This document shows positions 1 to 7,410 of a stretch of DNA of 64,000 bases, piece by piece (the stretch's first letter is position 1; each line of letters starts with the position of its first letter). Source of the DNA: Terriglobus tenax (GTDB lineage: Bacteria > Acidobacteriota > Terriglobia > Terriglobales > Acidobacteriaceae); assembly GCF_025685395.1 (NCBI RefSeq), contig NZ_JAGSYA010000003.1:806001-870000 (forward strand). Direction: 5' to 3'. The translations under genes were made by a program, and so were the position numbers. The notes under the pieces were generated by a model. It did not search any database. It was given only the letters and a program-made list of their open reading frames with translations, and was not told the DNA's origin.

Positions 1-1
1 G

Positions 2-1813
2 GCACAGCAGGCCGAGGAGGCAAAGCCTCATGCCCGCAGCTATGTACGGTCAGAGGCGATGATTCCCGTACGGGACGGCGTCAAGCTGCACGTCGTCATT
101 CTTCGTCCTGAAGGCTCGGAGAAATCCGGAGAAGCTCTCCCCATCCTGATCACGCGCACACCTTACGGCGCAGGCGGCAACTCCGACACGGTCAACGCCT
201 CCAAGCCCGAACTCGCCGCCAGCGGCTATATCTTCGTGCAGGCGGACATCCGCGGCCGTTACGGCTCCGAGGGCCAGTTCGTGATGAACCGCCCCCTGGT
301 GCATGTACCCGGCAACCGGACTGATCCGAAGCTGATCGACGAAAGTTCTGACACCTACGACACTGTTGCCTGGCTGCTCAACAACCTGCCCAACAACAAC
401 GGCCGCGTCGGGGTCTTCGGTGTCTCCTACCCCGGCTTCCTCTCCATGATGGCGGGTATTGACCATCATCCGGCGGTGAAGGCCATCTCGCCCCAGGCGC
501 CGATGACCAACATCTGGATCGGTGACGACTTCTTCCACAACGGAGCCTTCCGCCAGACTTACGGCTTCGACTACGTCCAGCAGTTGGAGCGCGCCAAGGA
601 CGACCAGCGCGTCTCCATGAGCGAGGACACCTTCGACTACTTCCTGAAGAACCGCAACTTCGAGGGAGCGGCAAAGACCGCGAAGATGGAGTCGCTGCCC
701 ACCGCGAAGGCCTTTCTTTCGCAACCCAGCTACACCAGGTTCTGGAAGGACATGGCCGTCGAGCCCCATCTCACACGGATTGAAGTCCCCACCCTCGAGG
801 TCGGCGGCTGGTGGGACCAGGAAGACATGTGGGGCACGCAGGCGGAGTATGCCGCGCTCCGCACGCATGACACCAAGCAGGACCCGCAGCACGCCGTCTT
901 TCTCGTCCTCGGCCCCTGGAACCATGGCGGCTGGGCAGGCCCGGGACGTAAGCTCGGCGCGGTCGACTTCGGTGCAAACACCGGCGAGCAGTATCGCCAG
1001 ACCATCGAAGCCCCCTTCTTCGAGTTCTATTTGAAAGACAAGCCCGGCTTCGACCTGCGTGACACCGCCAGCTTCCGCACCGGCGAAGACACGTGGCACC
1101 ACTACGACGTGTGGCCTCCGAAGACTGGCTTCAAGGCCGCAAAGCTCTACCTCGCTCCGCAGAAGGGGCTCAGCTTCACAGCTCCAAAAGGCGATGACAA
1201 GAGCTCGGTCGTCAGCTACGTTGCAGACCCCGCCGATCCTGTCCCATACCGTGCCCGTCCCATCCAGTCCACCTACGGCAACGGATCGAAGTGGCGTCCC
1301 TGGCTCGTCGAAGACCAGCGCTTTGTCACCAGCCGTAAAGACACCGCCGTCTTCCAGACCGCCGCCCTCGACAAGGACACCACCATCACCGGGGACATCG
1401 TTGCCGACCTCTTCGCCGCCACCACCGGCAGCGATGCTGACTGGATTGTGAAGCTGATCGACGTCTACCCGGACGACGCTCCCGCGCCCATGGCCGGCTA
1501 CCAGTTGATGATCGTCGATGAGATCTTCCGTGGCCGCTACAACAACAGTTTTGAAAAGCCCCAGGCCATCACGCCCAGCCAGGTCACCGAGTACAAGTGG
1601 AGCCTGCACGGTGCCGACCACACCTTCAGGAAGGGGCACCGTATCCTGGTGCAGGTGCAGTCCTCCTGGTTTCCGCTCTACGACCGCAACCCGCAGACCT
1701 TCGTCGAAAACATCATGACCGCCCCTGCCGATGCCTACAAGGCGCAAACGCAGAGCATCTACTTCTCAACGGCCCATCCCTCGCACCTTGAGGTGCTGGT
1801 GCCCGCCGAGTAA
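2..1813 (+). CDS. CocE/NonD family hydrolase (X-Pro dipeptidyl-peptidase-like), 5' end cut by window edge
   Basis: Serine hydrolase of the CocE/NonD family, which cleaves ester or amide bonds. The frame is open to the left window edge: residues AQQAEEAKPHARSYV precede the first in-window ATG at 59, and the family's usual N-terminal block (IPVRDGVKL) begins at that ATG, so the true start and probably a signal peptide lie outside. The nucleophile serine is in GVSYPG (codon 425-427). The family aspartate is likely the D of GGWWDQED, and the histidine is in GPWNHGGW. The last third has the beta-jelly-roll seen in the X-Pro dipeptidyl-peptidase C-terminal domain (around ITGDIVADLFA). The substrate cannot be told from sequence; cocaine esterase, glutaryl-acylase and peptidase members share these motifs. 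The next gene follows after 9 bases, so the two may be co-transcribed. Confidence 0.9.
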   Translation, partial: AQQAEEAKPHARSYVRSEAMIPVRDGVKLHVVILRPEGSEKSGEALPILITRTPYGAGGNSDTVNASKPELAASGYIFVQADIRGRYGSEGQFVMNRPLVHVPGNRTDPKLIDESSDTYDTVAWLLNNLPNNNGRVGVFGVSYPGFLSMMAGIDHHPAVKAISPQAPMTNIWIGDDFFHNGAFRQTYGFDYVQQLERAKDDQRVSMSEDTFDYFLKNRNFEGAAKTAKMESLPTAKAFLSQPSYTRFWKDMAVEPHLTRIEVPTLEVGGWWDQEDMWGTQAEYAALRTHDTKQDPQHAVFLVLGPWNHGGWAGPGRKLGAVDFGANTGEQYRQTIEAPFFEFYLKDKPGFDLRDTASFRTGEDTWHHYDVWPPKTGFKAAKLYLAPQKGLSFTAPKGDDKSSVVSYVADPADPVPYRARPIQSTYGNGSKWRPWLVEDQRFVTSRKDTAVFQTAALDKDTTITGDIVADLFAATTGSDADWIVKLIDVYPDDAPAPMAGYQLMIVDEIFRGRYNNSFEKPQAITPSQVTEYKWSLHGADHTFRKGHRILVQVQSSWFPLYDRNPQTFVENIMTAPADAYKAQTQSIYFSTAHPSHLEVLVPAE

Positions 1814-1822
1814 GGAGCCCGC

Positions 1823-2380
1823 TTGTCCATCAAGACCATCTCCTCGCGCGAGGTCTACCGCAATCCATGGACCCGCGTCCGCGAAGACATCATTGAGCGT
1901 CCCGGCGGCGTCCGCGGCGTCTACGGCGTCATCGAGAAAGACCCCGCCTGCATCATCATCCCGCTCGAACGCACCCCCGAAGGTGACTTCCTCTACCTGG
2001 TTGAGCAGTTCCGCTACACCGTCGGTGCGCGCTTCAAGGAGTTCCCCCAGGGCGGCTGGGAGACGGCAGAGATCATCCCCGAGGAGTTAGCTCGAGGCGA
2101 GCTGCAGGAAGAGACCGGCCTCATCGCCGGCAAGCTCACCCTCCTCAACGAAATGTGGATCGCCTACGGCGTCATGCACCAGCGCCACTACCTTTACCTT
2201 GCCGAAGACCTGACCCACGGAGACACAGATCCTGACACGGAAGAACACGACCTCGAACTCTTCCGTGTCTCCGTCGCCGACTTCGAACAGATGATCCTCC
2301 GCAGCGAAATCCAGGACAACTGCACCCTCGCCGCCTGGGGAGCCTACAAAGTCTGGCGGGAACACAATTTGCATTCATAA
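1823..2380 (+). CDS. Nudix hydrolase (ADP-ribose pyrophosphatase-like)
   Basis: Protein of 185 residues expected to hydrolyse a nucleoside diphosphate linked to another moiety. The Nudix box lies at about residues 73-98, with core GELQEETGL after an upstream G-x5-E. The usual Arg of REUxEE is Gly and the spacing is one residue longer than the textbook motif, but the metal-binding EE pair is intact. The layout (substrate strand EFPQGG before the box, AYGVMHQRHYLYLA after it) fits the ADP-ribose/GDP-mannose pyrophosphatase branch. TTG was chosen as start because AAGGAG (1812-1817) sits 5 bases upstream and overlaps the end of the previous gene. Probably co-transcribed with the CocE-type gene. 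The exact substrate is open. Confidence 0.85.
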   Translation: MSIKTISSREVYRNPWTRVREDIIERPGGVRGVYGVIEKDPACIIIPLERTPEGDFLYLVEQFRYTVGARFKEFPQGGWETAEIIPEELARGELQEETGLIAGKLTLLNEMWIAYGVMHQRHYLYLAEDLTHGDTDPDTEEHDLELFRVSVADFEQMILRSEIQDNCTLAAWGAYKVWREHNLHS

Positions 2381-2385
2381 AACCA

Positions 2386-2424
2386 ACCCGGGTGCCCCAC
2401 CCTCGCAACGCCAGGGTGGGTGGT
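2386..2424. repeat. Interspersed hairpin repeat (GGGTGCCCCA family), copy A
   Basis: A stem of eight perfect pairs, CCCACCCT (2396-2403) and AGGGTGGG (2413-2420), follows CCCGGGTGC. The same frame (CCCGGGTGCCCCA, variable arm, loop, complementary arm ending TGGG) recurs at 3701, 5081, 5983, 7294, 7356, 37292 and inside dnaX. It sits between the Nudix gene and thrC and could also act as an attenuator or RNA-end structure; no T-run follows. Confidence 0.7.
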
Positions 2425-2463
2425 GAGTCACTAGTCCGGAACCAATAGAAAGTAATCACGATC

Positions 2464-3630
2464 ATGCCTTCCATCCAACACCTCGAATGCTCCCGCTGCG
2501 GTCACACGGTCAGCGCCGATACACCCCGGAACGTCTGCCCCAAGTGCGCAGGCAGCTTCTACGTCCGCTACGACCTCTCAGCCGCCAAAGGCCTCGCCGC
2601 CCGCGACCGCGTCACGCAGGATTACCCCCGTTCCACCGGCATGTGGCGCTACCGCGACGTGCTCCCTTCCGTTGAGCCCGTCACCCTGGGCGAAGGCTGG
2701 ACGCCCATGCTTCCATCGCGCCGCTACAAACACGTCTGGACCAAGGAAGAAGGCGCGAACCCCACCGGCACCTTCAAGGCCCGCGGCATGGCCGCAGCGA
2801 TCTCCATGGCAAAGCACTACGGCATCACCAAGGTCGCTGCGCCCTCCGCAGGCAATGCCGGCGGAGCTATGGCAGCCTATGCCGCAGCCGCCGGCATTGA
2901 AGCCCATATCTTCATGCCGAAGGATGTTCCCCTCGCCAACCAGGTGGAGTGCAAGGTCCACGGCGCACACCTCACCCTCGTCAACGGCCTCATCTCCGAC
3001 TGCGGCAAGATCGTCGCCGAGCGCAAGGACGCCGAGGGCTGGTTCGACATGTCCACCCTGAAGGAGCCCTACCGCGTCGAAGGCAAGAAGACCATGGGCT
3101 ATGAACTGGTCGAGCAGCTCGGCTGGTGCTATCCCAAAGCCGTCTTCTACCCCACCGGCGGAGGCGTCGGCCTCATCGGCATGTGGAAGGCCTTTGAAGA
3201 GATGGAAGAGCTCGGCTGGGTCACTGGCGAGCGCCCGAAGATGATCGCCGTACAGGCCGCCGGCTGCGCCCCTATCCAGAAGGCCTACGACGAAGGCAAA
3301 GACGTCAGCGAGATGTTCCAGAACGCCGCCACCGATGCCGCCGGCCTCCGCGTCCCCAAGCCCTACGGCGACTACCTCATCCTCGACATCGTCCGCAAAA
3401 GTGGCGGCACGGTCATCTCCTGCACCGACGACGAAATCTTCGCCGCGCTCAAAGACTGGGGCACCCACGAAGGCCTCCTCCTCTCACCCGAAGGAGCATC
3501 CTCCATGGCTGCCTACGACAAGCTCATCGCCAACGGCTTCCTCAAACCCGAAGACGAAGTCGTTCTCTTCAACACCGGCTCCGGCAACAAGTACACTGAC
3601 GTTCTCAGCCGCCACTTTGGCCTGGTGTAG
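2464..3630 (+). CDS. thrC: Threonine synthase
   Basis: PLP-dependent enzyme of 388 residues making threonine from O-phosphohomoserine in the cytoplasm. The PLP lysine is K105 in PTGTFKARG; the phosphate-binding glycine-rich loop is near GGGVGLIG, and the C-terminal NTGSGNKY segment fits the fold-type II family. The N-terminus carries four cysteines (C9, C12, C25, C28) in a rubredoxin-like knuckle (CSRCGH...CPKC), as in the thermophile/actinobacterial class of threonine synthases. ATG at 2464 is the only start that keeps the knuckle. It is separated from the Nudix gene by a hairpin repeat, so it may have its own promoter. Other threonine pathway genes are not in the window. Confidence 0.9.
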   Translation: MPSIQHLECSRCGHTVSADTPRNVCPKCAGSFYVRYDLSAAKGLAARDRVTQDYPRSTGMWRYRDVLPSVEPVTLGEGWTPMLPSRRYKHVWTKEEGANPTGTFKARGMAAAISMAKHYGITKVAAPSAGNAGGAMAAYAAAAGIEAHIFMPKDVPLANQVECKVHGAHLTLVNGLISDCGKIVAERKDAEGWFDMSTLKEPYRVEGKKTMGYELVEQLGWCYPKAVFYPTGGGVGLIGMWKAFEEMEELGWVTGERPKMIAVQAAGCAPIQKAYDEGKDVSEMFQNAATDAAGLRVPKPYGDYLILDIVRKSGGTVISCTDDEIFAALKDWGTHEGLLLSPEGASSMAAYDKLIANGFLKPEDEVVLFNTGSGNKYTDVLSRHFGLV

Positions 3631-3647
3631 CTTTTGCCTTTTGCTTT

Positions 3648-3690
3648 GTCATCCAGAGCAAAGCGAAAGCCCTGCCTCTCTTCGCAGCAT
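3648..3690. repeat. GTCATCC-type interspersed repeat, degenerate copy
   Basis: The segment GTCATCCAGAGCAAAGCGAA followed by a CTGC-rich tail resembles the GTCATCC(T)GAGCGAAGCGAAGG element found in many Acidobacteria. Better copies lie at 9446 and inside dnaX (56895, 57147). It occupies the thrC to GH28 gap next to hairpin copy B. Confidence 0.5.
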
Positions 3691-3700
3691 GTAACCCTAA

Positions 3701-3737
3701 CCGAACCCGCTCTCGCAACCCCAGGGTGGGTTCGGTA
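3701..3737. repeat. Interspersed hairpin repeat, copy B
   Basis: A 9-bp perfect stem, ACCGAACCC (3701-3709) with GGGTTCGGT (3729-3737), encloses CTCGCAACCCCAGGGT, the same interior as copy A (CTCGCAACGCCAGGGT). It may also act as a terminator for thrC, although no T-run follows. Confidence 0.6.
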
Positions 3738-3761
3738 CCATAGCCCCACAGGAACCCACGG

Positions 3762-5072
3762 ATGCCCCACCAATACTCTCGCCGCACCTTTCTCTCGCTG
3801 ACGCTCTCCGCCTCCCTCGCGCACGCCGGAGCGCAGCTTCCCATCCTGCGTGGCAAGCGGGTATCCATCCTCGACCACGGCGCGAAGGCCGATGGCGCCA
3901 CCCTCAACACCCGCGCCATCCAGGCCACCATCGATAGCCTCGCCTCCACCGGCGGCGGCACCGTCGTCATACCGGCGGGCACCTTCATCAGCGGAGCTAT
4001 CTTCCTCAAGCGCGGAGTCCATCTCCACCTTGAGAAGGGAGCCGTCCTTCAGGCCTCCACCGATGTCGCCGCGAACTTCCCCGCGCAGCGCACCCGCATT
4101 GAAGGCCACTTCGAAGAGAAGTTCACCCCCGCCCTCATCAACGCCAAAAACTGCGACGGTCTGCGAATCACCGGCGAAGGCACCCTCGACGGCGCGGGCC
4201 GCCCCATCTGGGACCAGTTCTGGAAGATGCGCAACGCCGCGCCTGACCCGCACAACTTTCCCAACATCGGCCTGCCGCGCGCCCGCCTCGCCATCCTGGA
4301 GGAGTCGCGCAACATCACCGTCGAAGGCGTCACCTTCAAGGACTCGCAGTTCTGGAACCTCCATCTCTACAAGTGCGATGGTGTCACCGTTAAGAACGCC
4401 CGCTTCCAGGTGCCCGACGACTACAAGCAGGCGCCCAGCACCGACGGCATCGACCTCGACAGCTGCCGCAACGTCACCGTCGACGGCTGCTTCTTCTCCG
4501 TCACCGACGACTGCATCGCCGCCAAGGGCTCCAAAGGCCCCAACGCCGACAAGGACACCGCCAGCCCGCCCGTGGAGCACATCCGCGTCCGCAACTGCAC
4601 CTTCAAACGCGGCAACGGTATCGTCACCCTCGGCAGCGAAGCCACGCTTGTGCGCGACGTCCAAGTGGAGAACTGCAACGTCATCGGCGAGGTCAAAATC
4701 GCCGTCCTCAAGCTGCGCCCCGACACCCCGCAGCACTACGAAGACATCCACTTCCGCAACATCACCCTCAACGGCTCCCGCGCCCCCATGGTGCAGATCC
4801 AGCCCTGGTCGCAGTACTTTGACCTGAAGGGCAACACCCCGCCCAAATCCATCGTGCGCAACGTCACCATCACCGGAGTCAAAGGCCGCTTCGGTACCTT
4901 CGGCACCATCAAACCCAACCCAGGCCAGACGGAGATCGCGGACATCGTCTTCAAAGACATCAACGTCACCCTGCAGGACCCCAAGCTGAACACCGAGGGC
5001 GTCAAAGGTCTGAAGTTCGAAAACGTGATCATCAACGGGAAGAACATCACCTCAGCGGAATCGCTGGCATAA
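3762..5072 (+). CDS. Glycoside hydrolase family 28 (polygalacturonase-like), Tat-exported
   Basis: Protein of 436 residues with the right-handed beta-helix pattern of GH28 pectin-acting enzymes. A twin-arginine signal (SRRTFLSLT, RR at 7-8) followed by an AHA-type cleavage site suggests folded export. The pectate-lyase-3-like N-terminus (ILDHGAKADGATLNTRAIQ) is typical. Of the four GH28 signatures, the NTDG block is STDGIDLD (D228, D231) and the acid pair is intact (D249-D250). The GHG block reads GNG (284-286) and the RIK block reads VLKLR (315-319). Loss of the histidine suggests an altered substrate or mechanism, such as rhamnogalacturonan or a non-pectin glycan, rather than classical polygalacturonase. 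The start at the ATG before the Tat motif is clear. It is probably monocistronic between hairpin repeats. Confidence 0.85.
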   Translation: MPHQYSRRTFLSLTLSASLAHAGAQLPILRGKRVSILDHGAKADGATLNTRAIQATIDSLASTGGGTVVIPAGTFISGAIFLKRGVHLHLEKGAVLQASTDVAANFPAQRTRIEGHFEEKFTPALINAKNCDGLRITGEGTLDGAGRPIWDQFWKMRNAAPDPHNFPNIGLPRARLAILEESRNITVEGVTFKDSQFWNLHLYKCDGVTVKNARFQVPDDYKQAPSTDGIDLDSCRNVTVDGCFFSVTDDCIAAKGSKGPNADKDTASPPVEHIRVRNCTFKRGNGIVTLGSEATLVRDVQVENCNVIGEVKIAVLKLRPDTPQHYEDIHFRNITLNGSRAPMVQIQPWSQYFDLKGNTPPKSIVRNVTITGVKGRFGTFGTIKPNPGQTEIADIVFKDINVTLQDPKLNTEGVKGLKFENVIINGKNITSAESLA

Positions 5073-5080
5073 CCCATCAC

Positions 5081-5115
5081 CCGGGTCCCCATGTCCCGTT
5101 TCCGGGGCATGGGTG
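5081..5115. repeat. Interspersed hairpin repeat, copy C
   Basis: CCGGGTCCCCATG (5081-5093) pairs with CATGGG (5109-5114) across a CCC...GGGG inner stem, a divergent member of the GGGTGCCCCA family. The following gene could be read from GTG 5113 inside this repeat, but a better start is at 5182. Confidence 0.55.
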
Positions 5116-5181
5116 CTCGTGCGGAACTTTCCAGCAGCAGCGCTCGTAGCAACTCTCGCACCCGCCAGCCGTAGAGAGCCC

Positions 5182-5979
5182 ATGCCTGCTTTGTTACGAG
5201 CAACTCTGTTTCTATCGCTGCTGCCAGCCGGTATGCACGCAGCTCACGCGCAGGAAAACCCATCCGAGCCGCTGAAGAAGATGGCCGCCACCGCCGACCC
5301 TGACTTCGAGGTCGCCACCATCAAGCCCTCCGACCCCGCCGACCACAACCAGGGCTTCCGGCTGAAGGGCCGTCGGCTGCAGATAGAAGCCAATAACATG
5401 ACCGGCATTATCTGCTTCGCCTACTCCATCCAGAAGAGCCAGGTCATCAACGCCCCCAAATGGTTCGACGAACAGCGCTGGGACATCGAAGGCGTCCCCG
5501 ACGTGGAAGGTGCACCCAGCTGGCGTCAGTACCGCGGCATGCTGAAGAAGCTGCTCTCCAGCCGCTTCGGTATCCAGATGCACCAGGACAAACGCGAGCT
5601 CTCCGTCTACACCCTCACCCTTGCGAAGGACGGACCGAAGTTCAAGAAGAGCACCAGCGACCCCGACGCGCCCAGTGACCAGTCCGGCCACGGCATCGGC
5701 TCACAGCAGTATATGAAATTCACCAACGCCAGCATGACGGACTTCGCCCAGACCATGCAGCTGATGGTCGACAAACCTGTAGTCGACCAGACCAGCCTCT
5801 CAGGCCGCTTTGACTTTGAGCTGTTGTGGACGCCGGACATGCTCCGCCCCACGGAACCGAACCCGGCTCCGGCTCTCTTTACCGCGGTGCAGGAACAACT
5901 GGGGCTGAAACTGCAGGCGACTCGCACGCAGACCGATGTGCTGGTCATTGACACCGCAACCCCACCAACACAGAACTAA
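5182..5979 (+). CDS. TIGR03435 family protein (soil Acidobacteria family)
   Basis: Secreted protein of 265 residues belonging to the TIGR03435 family, which is expanded in Acidobacteria and has no assigned biochemical role. Visible landmarks are a signal peptide (residues 1-23, ending AAHA), the FEVATIKPSDP block, the AYSIQKSQVINAP segment, RFGIQMHQDKRELSVYTL, the hallmark VVDQTSLSGRFDFELLW, and the end FTAVQEQLGLKLQ...VLVIDTATPPTQN. ATG 5182 was preferred to the in-frame GTG at 5113 because 5113 lies in a repeat hairpin and the signal peptide begins at 5182. A paralogue lies at 11754-12554 on the other strand. Function is unknown. Confidence 0.85.
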   Translation: MPALLRATLFLSLLPAGMHAAHAQENPSEPLKKMAATADPDFEVATIKPSDPADHNQGFRLKGRRLQIEANNMTGIICFAYSIQKSQVINAPKWFDEQRWDIEGVPDVEGAPSWRQYRGMLKKLLSSRFGIQMHQDKRELSVYTLTLAKDGPKFKKSTSDPDAPSDQSGHGIGSQQYMKFTNASMTDFAQTMQLMVDKPVVDQTSLSGRFDFELLWTPDMLRPTEPNPAPALFTAVQEQLGLKLQATRTQTDVLVIDTATPPTQN

Positions 5980-5982
5980 AGC

Positions 5983-6022
5983 GGGTGCCCCATATCTGGC
6001 AGCCTCATCGCCAGATGTGGGA
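5983..6022. repeat. 40-bp hairpin repeat D, identical to the copy at 7294-7333
   Basis: It begins GGGTGCCCCATATCTGGC and ends GCCAGATGTGGGA. The arms CCCATATCTGGC (5989-6000) and GCCAGATGTGGG (6010-6021) pair over 12 bp with one mismatch. All 40 bases match the second copy in the same orientation. The pair brackets the DUF4272 gene. Confidence 0.85.
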
Positions 6023-6035
6023 CGAACCACCATCT

Positions 6036-7241
6036 CTATGTATCTGTCGGCGTATCCGCCCACAACCCGCTCTTTGAGCGCCCACAAAGCCAGTTGAAAG
6101 CCTTGTGCCGCTCCTGTGCGATGGAGGTCATTACGGCGAACTCATCCGAAGTAAGTTCACCATAGCTCTTTCCTAAAGCAGGGAAGTCTCCATTGATTGG
6201 CTGCCCAATATCGCCTTTATCCGCAGCTTTCGATGCCGTCATTGCGATGATCTGCGCAATCGTGAGACCACTGTACTGACCGTCAAGCTTTCCTTCTTCC
6301 TGAAGACGCCGAGTCCGCGCCCGCCAGTGCCATAATTCAGCAAGATTTCTCTGCTTCTCGATCTCGTCTTTGGGGCGGAGTTGCGCACGATTGACGGCCT
6401 CTTGAATCGAGGCTGCTTTGAACTCCTGTACAAGATCGCTGCCGGTCTCCTGATCATAGGGCGGTAACGATGGAATCATCTGCAGCGCCCACAGCAGGCA
6501 TGCAATCGATTCGGCCAGCCAGCTTGCGTCAATCCGTGCCTGATCGTTCTCTGATGAAAGGCCGCCCTGCAGAAACGCTCTCTCGCCTGCTTCCACATCA
6601 CGCCACAGGTCTGAGCTTTTGAGCTGTTCGACAATGGGCTGCGTGAATTCGCCGATATCTTTCTTGAACTGCTCGCTCTCTTCAGCACTCCATTGCGCCA
6701 TCATCTCCTGCAGAACATCCATCGGAGGAACGACGAGACCTGCGGCATAAATGGCCTTCAGAATAATGGCACGCTTCATCACCGCGCCTGCGTTTGGAGT
6801 TCCTTGTGAGAAGTAGGGCACATGAGCGTCATTTGACTGCGAAAGAATGTCACGAAGTAGAACTGCTGCACAGAAAACAGTTGCAGCGATGAGATAACCC
6901 CCAAGTGACAAATCCGCGAATTTTGGGAAGGCCTTTCTTATGGTGAAATCCCATGGATACTGAATCAAGGCAACCCCAATGCCGAGAGAAAGCGCCAGCA
7001 TTGCGCGAGGAGAATGGCTGGTTCGGCGGAGAAAAAACCTTCCCAGCAAAACAAGAAGCCCGGTTAGTCCGCCAATAATGAGACCGAACAGGACGCTCTC
7101 AAGGAACAGGCCAGCGAAGGCGGCATTCAAATGGCTCATTTGCTCCTGATCAACATCGTGGAGCAAATAGACAGAGATCGCAGCAATCAGTAGAGCTGTG
7201 CCCGAAAGTCCTGAGATGAGCAAGAATATGGAGCGTCGCAT
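6036..7241 (-). CDS. Four-TM membrane protein with C-terminal DUF4272-like domain
   Basis: Protein of 401 residues. Four hydrophobic segments lie at about 5-27, 43-70, 78-95 and 113-131. A soluble region follows (150-401) resembling DUF4272, with its landmarks AIILKAIYAAG, WLAESIACLLWAL (241-253), LPPYD and LWHWRARTRRLQEEG (303-317). The frame runs further upstream to 7361, but that extension is just translation of repeat copy E (KFPHLAMRLPDMGHP), so ATG 7241 before the first TM segment is the likely start. DUF4272 has no established activity. The gene stands alone, is less GC-rich than its neighbours, and lies between two identical hairpin repeats, which suggests it arrived as a unit. Confidence 0.75.
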   Translation of the reverse strand: MRRSIFLLISGLSGTALLIAAISVYLLHDVDQEQMSHLNAAFAGLFLESVLFGLIIGGLTGLLVLLGRFFLRRTSHSPRAMLALSLGIGVALIQYPWDFTIRKAFPKFADLSLGGYLIAATVFCAAVLLRDILSQSNDAHVPYFSQGTPNAGAVMKRAIILKAIYAAGLVVPPMDVLQEMMAQWSAEESEQFKKDIGEFTQPIVEQLKSSDLWRDVEAGERAFLQGGLSSENDQARIDASWLAESIACLLWALQMIPSLPPYDQETGSDLVQEFKAASIQEAVNRAQLRPKDEIEKQRNLAELWHWRARTRRLQEEGKLDGQYSGLTIAQIIAMTASKAADKGDIGQPINGDFPALGKSYGELTSDEFAVMTSIAQERHKAFNWLCGRSKSGLWADTPTDT

Positions 7242-7293
7242 GGGTGAAGAGGAAGTATAGCCGACACAAAAATGACACGGTGTTGAAGACACT

Positions 7294-7333
7294 GGGTGCC
7301 CCATATCTGGCAGCCTCATCGCCAGATGTGGGA
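7294..7333. repeat. 40-bp hairpin repeat E, identical to the copy at 5983-6022
   Basis: Same 40 bases and orientation as copy D, 1311 bases downstream on the + strand. It lies upstream of the DUF4272 gene's start. Confidence 0.85.
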
Positions 7334-7355
7334 ATTTCCATAGAACATCCTGCAA

Positions 7356-7391
7356 ACCCACATCTCAGAATCGAGATATAGGGCACACCGG
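7356..7391. repeat. Interspersed hairpin repeat F, inverted orientation
   Basis: Read on the minus strand it has the family frame (GTGCCCTATATCTC, loop, GAGATGTGGG). Arms are CCCACATCTC (7358-7367) and GAGATATAGGG (7373-7383). It is followed by a second small stem, ACACCGG (7385-7391) with CCGGTGT (7403-7409), just beyond the stop of the ABC exporter gene, where it could help end that transcript. Confidence 0.6.
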
Positions 7392-7410
7392 TTCATGGTG
7401 AGCCGGTGTT

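Noticed and set aside
5113-5181. GTG start for the first TIGR03435 protein
   Set aside because: It lies in a hairpin repeat and precedes a clear signal peptide that begins at ATG 5182.
5983-7333. Composite transposon or insertion sequence
   Set aside because: The flanking 40-bp repeats are short hairpins with no transposase between them and no visible target-site duplication.
7242-7361. Longer start for the DUF4272 protein
   Set aside because: The extra codons are translation of repeat copy E and lack a ribosome-binding site; the first membrane segment begins at the ATG at 7241.
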